From Lachnospiraceae bacterium (GTDB lineage: Bacteria; Bacillota; Clostridia; Lachnospirales; Lachnospiraceae): 9,625 nt of DNA. The stretch covers positions 1-9,625 of the forward strand of contig DMCJ01000084.1 of assembly GCA_003446735.1 (NCBI GenBank), in the 5' to 3' direction. Below the pieces are notes generated by a model. It worked only from the letters and a program-made list of their open reading frames with translations. It was not told the DNA's origin and made no database searches. The translations under genes and the position numbers were made by a program. Shown piece after piece: positions 6,740 through 9,625 of the stretch; positions within the stretch are counted from its first letter, which is position 1, and every line of letters starts with the position of its first letter.

Positions 6740-7918
6740 TCAGCCCTGAGCGGACATACCTGTGGATGCCTGAAGGAGCTTCTGCTTTAATTCGCCCTCG
6801 ATATTCTGAAGCTCTACCTGAGCGGCACGTCTCTTTTCCGAGCCTTCCTTCTGGATACGAAGGACCTCGTCCATTGTGGAAATAAGCTGCTGGTTGGTAT
6901 ATTTTAATGTTTCGATATCCACTATTCCTCGCTCCGATTCTTTTGCACTTGCTACGGTTGCGATCTTTAATGCGTCCGCATTCTTCTTTAATAGCTGATT
7001 GGTCATATCGTTGACTTCTCTCTCTGCCTTTGCTGCCTGGGTTGCATGCTCTACGCCGATGGCAATGACCATCTGGTTCTTCCACAGAGGGATCGTGTTT
7101 ACGATCGTAGACTGGATCTTCTCGGCCATCATCTGGTCGGACGCCTGTACCATCCTGATCTGGGGAGCTGTCTGAAGTGCGATGTTCCTGGTTATCTCAA
7201 GATCATAGAGCTTCTTCTCGAATCTTTCGATCTGATCGGCAAGTTCCTTGGCTTCCTGAGTATCCTCCATAAGTCCGGATTCCTGAGCCTTTTTGTTTAA
7301 TGCGGGAAGGTCGTTATTCTTTACTTCTTCAAGCTTCTTCTTTCCTGCCATAATGTACATGGTAAGCTCTTTGAAATATGTAAGGTTAAGGTCATACATC
7401 TTATCGAGTATGTCTATGTCCTTAAGAAGAGTTACCTGATGCTTTTCAAGCTCGCTTTGGATCGCGTTTACATTGGTCTCGACCTTGGAATATTTTGCTC
7501 TCATTGCGGTCAGCTTGTTCTCGCCCTTTTTAAAGAGTGCGGATAAGCCTTTTGCCTCATTATCAACATCAAAGTTCTTAAGCTCTGTAACAAGGCCCGT
7601 GATCATATCACCGATCTCGCCCATGTCTTTCGTGCGGACATTTCCGACTGCCTTCTCGGAGAAATCAGCCATCTTTTTCTGCGTTCCTGCACCGTAGCTT
7701 AATATTGCTCTTGAATTCCTGATATCTATCTGTGTGGCAAAACTGTCAACCTGCGCAAGCTCTTCGGGAGTAAGACTTGTCTCTTCCTTGATCTCCACTG
7801 CCTTTACCGGTTTGGAATCCACTACCGCAACCTCATTTGTTCCGGCCTCTTCAACATCAAATGTAAGTACGGGCGCGTGAGGTGCCTCCAAAATGATATC
7901 TTTAACTTCTTCTGCCAT
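6740..7918 (-). CDS. TelA-family toxic-anion resistance protein
   Basis: A 392-residue soluble, strongly alpha-helical protein of the TelA family (Pfam PF05816; relatives include Bacillus YaaN and YceH). The family core is clear: SFATQIDIRNSRAILSYGAGTQKKM (about 59-83), a DFSEKAVGNVRTKDMGEIGDMITGL segment (85-109), then long heptad-like helices through residue 380, including LQTAPQIRMVQASDQMMAEKIQ (248-269) and TIPLWKNQMVIAI (275-287). The first 50 residues are acidic and probably disordered. Family members are associated with tellurite and other toxic-anion tolerance and with resistance to cell-wall-active agents, but no enzymatic activity is established. The ATG at 7918 follows AGGAG at 5 bases. 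It lies 30 bases after the XpaC-family gene, the usual partner of TelA proteins, and directly before a strong terminator, so it is the last gene of the operon. Length is typical of the family. Confidence 0.94.
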   Translation of the reverse strand: MAEEVKDIILEAPHAPVLTFDVEEAGTNEVAVVDSKPVKAVEIKEETSLTPEELAQVDSFATQIDIRNSRAILSYGAGTQKKMADFSEKAVGNVRTKDMGEIGDMITGLVTELKNFDVDNEAKGLSALFKKGENKLTAMRAKYSKVETNVNAIQSELEKHQVTLLKDIDILDKMYDLNLTYFKELTMYIMAGKKKLEEVKNNDLPALNKKAQESGLMEDTQEAKELADQIERFEKKLYDLEITRNIALQTAPQIRMVQASDQMMAEKIQSTIVNTIPLWKNQMVIAIGVEHATQAAKAEREVNDMTNQLLKKNADALKIATVASAKESERGIVDIETLKYTNQQLISTMDEVLRIQKEGSEKRRAAQVELQNIEGELKQKLLQASTGMSAQG

Positions 7919-7948
7919 GATATCTCCTTTCTTTCCCCTTTGTCTTTT

Positions 7949-9568
7949 TTATAATTTTAATTCAACGCCGGCTTTGCCGACCTTTTCGGCTGACATTTCC
8001 TTTTCCATGAGTCCGTCCTGGGCCATCATGGTCTTCATTACAGAAATATCCGAGGTAACATCCCATGCCATTTCCTCAAACATACTGTCAAGGAGCCTTT
8101 CATAGGCATCATTAATGGTATCCATTACCGCTTCTATTTCCTGTCTTGTATTAACGATATTTTCTCCCTCGACATTCTGTTTGTCAAGTTCCACGTAGGC
8201 CGATAAAAGCTTTTCCGTCGTGGGGAGATAGTACTCCATGAACTTTCGAAGATCATCCGCAGATGCCGGATTTTTCTCTACCTGCTCAAATATCCTGTTG
8301 GTGATGCTCTCAAGCCTGTAGAGCTTATTGGACATCTCTCTGTCATCGGGGATAAGATCGTTATATTCCCTGACTTTTTTGATATATGCTCTTCCGTCCC
8401 GAAGGACAGCGGAGGTGCTGTCTTCTTTGCCGCCTGCCGCCTGTGCGGCTTTCCTTTTTTCTTCCTCTTCTTTTCTTATACGATCCGCTTCAAGTTCCCT
8501 CGCCCTGCCGCTTTCAACCGCCTGCATGTACTGGCCGAAAGCCCTGTCGGTGAGCATTACCGTTTCCTGTCTTTCGTCCATTCTCGCAAAGGGAAGGAAT
8601 CCGAACTTCATCATTTTCAATATGTCTTTTTTGAGCTTTTTGGCATTTAATCCAAGTCTCTTAGCAAGATCGGAGATCGAAAAATATTCCGCATGTCCGA
8701 GCGCCTGACCATATCTGTAATAATCCACGGAAAGACGATGCTTTAATGCTCCGTTATAAAAGCCTTTTCCAAAAAGTCCTGTAATAACATAGGCAAGAGC
8801 AGTAATAAAAAGTCCGGCAAGCGAATGGGAAATATCTCCTGCAGCTATATAAGACCCGAGAACTGCAGTAGATGCTATTGAAAATACGCCGCTCCACAAT
8901 CCGCCGATCGCGGTCAGTATCATCTGGGCTATACCCGTTCCTGTGCCGACTCTCTTCATAAGGAAAGGGGTCTTGCCGACATTCGAATATCCGGGGACGG
9001 TATAATACTCCTTGGAAGCATGAACATTGGTGGGATTTGGCTTAAACTGCGTTCCGCTTCCCATATAGTTGACATGACTGTAGTGTATGTTTTTGGCGCC
9101 GCCGTTTGCTGCGTAGTATCCGGTATTATTCGGAGCTTTCCCCTCAGGACGGTAAGCCTGAGCTCCGGGAGCATTACCGGCTCTGTTTTTCGCTGCATTT
9201 TCCGCAGCGCTGCTGACTGCCTGCCCGAATGCTTTTCCTGCCGCACCTACGGCTGCTCCCGCTGCAGCGGCTCCTCTGGCAAATGCCCGGGCTCCGGATG
9301 AATAAGCCTGATTGGTACCGGCAAAATTAGTCCTGTATACTCCGTCGCGTCTGTTGGTATTTTCAACAGTTCCGGAATATACGGTCTTGTCCCCGGGCTT
9401 ATTGTTCTTATCCTTAAGTCCCGCCTCTACGGAATTCATATAGGCTGTCGCCTCATATATCCTTCCGGAGATCCTGGATCCCAGATCACTGTATTGATTT
9501 GTCTCGACCGCTGTCATGACATCGCCTAAGATATCACTTCCGGCTCTGATCAGTTCATTTACATCCAT
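7949..9568 (-). CDS. XpaC-family membrane protein with long Ala/Gly-rich N-terminal extension
   Basis: A 539-residue protein whose C-terminal half matches the XpaC family (Pfam PF10112, named for 5-bromo-4-chloroindolyl phosphate hydrolysis in Bacillus). Order of parts: a short helical head (1-50); a polar and Ala/Gly-rich low-complexity region (about 85-200); two hydrophobic segments (about 211-231 and 236-266); a winged-helix-like segment FSISDLAKRLGLNAKKLKKDI (296-316) through VMLTDRAFGQY (337-347); a charged helix (351-375); and the XpaC core (about 390-520) with YYLPTTEKLLSAYVELD (446-462) and EEMAWDVTSDISVMKTMM (498-515). Usual XpaC proteins are shorter (roughly 200-300 residues), so the front half is an addition. 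Its start ATG lies 3 bases after the stop of the upstream M23 gene and has no clear Shine-Dalgarno site, so translational coupling is likely. It precedes telA by 30 bases. Molecular function is not established; envelope-stress tolerance with TelA is the family-level expectation. Confidence 0.88.
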   Translation of the reverse strand: MDVNELIRAGSDILGDVMTAVETNQYSDLGSRISGRIYEATAYMNSVEAGLKDKNNKPGDKTVYSGTVENTNRRDGVYRTNFAGTNQAYSSGARAFARGAAAAGAAVGAAGKAFGQAVSSAAENAAKNRAGNAPGAQAYRPEGKAPNNTGYYAANGGAKNIHYSHVNYMGSGTQFKPNPTNVHASKEYYTVPGYSNVGKTPFLMKRVGTGTGIAQMILTAIGGLWSGVFSIASTAVLGSYIAAGDISHSLAGLFITALAYVITGLFGKGFYNGALKHRLSVDYYRYGQALGHAEYFSISDLAKRLGLNAKKLKKDILKMMKFGFLPFARMDERQETVMLTDRAFGQYMQAVESGRARELEADRIRKEEEEKRKAAQAAGGKEDSTSAVLRDGRAYIKKVREYNDLIPDDREMSNKLYRLESITNRIFEQVEKNPASADDLRKFMEYYLPTTEKLLSAYVELDKQNVEGENIVNTRQEIEAVMDTINDAYERLLDSMFEEMAWDVTSDISVMKTMMAQDGLMEKEMSAEKVGKAGVELKL

Positions 9569-9571
9569 GGT

Positions 9572-9625
9572 TTAATTAATGTAATTAAGAGGATTAACCT
9601 GTGTTCCGTTTATAAGTATCTCAAA
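9572..9625 (-). CDS. C terminus of a probable M23-family peptidoglycan peptidase (5' part outside window)
   Basis: The minus strand reads FEILINGTQVNPLNYIN and then TAA at 9572-9574. This closely resembles the usual end of M23 (LytM/peptidase_M23) metallopeptidases, where the HLHFE zinc/active-site strand is followed by a short strand and NPLxYL. Only the FE of that motif is inside the window; the zinc ligands are not visible. If right, the enzyme cleaves cross-links in peptidoglycan outside the membrane, or is a degenerate regulator of amidases. The stop is 3 bases before the XpaC-family ATG, so the genes are co-transcribed. The assignment rests on 17 residues and is therefore tentative. Confidence 0.6.
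   Translation of the reverse strand, partial: FEILINGTQVNPLNYIN

Noticed and set aside
8790..9300. Ala/Gly-rich coding stretch as a possible tandem DNA repeat
   Set aside because: The amino-acid bias is real but codons vary and no regular nucleotide period is visible, so it is low-complexity protein rather than a DNA repeat.

Overview
The window looks like a chromosomal segment of a Gram-positive Bacillota, most likely a Clostridia/Lachnospiraceae-type organism. This is inferred from strong AGGAG-type ribosome binding sites, frequent ATA and AGA/AGG codons, a moderate GC content, and a XpaC/TelA pair of the kind known from Bacillus and Clostridia. The species cannot be fixed from the sequence alone. 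The segment is almost fully coding, with no gene-free stretch above 300 bases and no RNA gene, CRISPR array or insertion sequence that I can support.

Right part (about 6674-9625, minus strand): an operon enters from outside the window with the last 17 codons of a probable M23 peptidoglycan peptidase. It continues after 3 bases with a large XpaC-family membrane protein, then a TelA-family protein, and closes with a near-perfect 16-bp hairpin terminator. XpaC and TelA proteins are commonly paired and are linked to cell-envelope stress and toxic-anion or antimicrobial tolerance, though the biochemistry is poorly known.

Left and middle part (1-6650): a cell-surface glycan locus. It holds (a) an 818-residue fusion of a GT2 glycosyltransferase to an ArnT/PMT-like multi-spanning GT-C glycosyltransferase, minus strand; (b) a fucosyltransferase-like GT-B enzyme on the plus strand, convergent with (a); and (c) a minus-strand operon, divergent from (b), with a GT4 glycosyltransferase, a membrane-anchored SGNH/GDSL hydrolase and a DPM1-like GT2 that runs off the left edge. 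A shared region at 3225-3378 carries a good promoter for (b) and a plausible extended -10 promoter for (c).

A working model (inference): cytoplasmic GT2, GT4 and fucosyltransferase-like enzymes build a lipid-linked glycan. The DPM1-like GT2 makes a polyprenyl-phosphate sugar. The GT-C half of the fusion transfers a sugar from such a donor on the outer face. The anchored SGNH hydrolase edits or transfers acyl groups on the exported polymer. The most unusual item is the GT2::GT-C fusion, which begins only 23 bases after a terminator. I did not find evidence for a completely new class of system.
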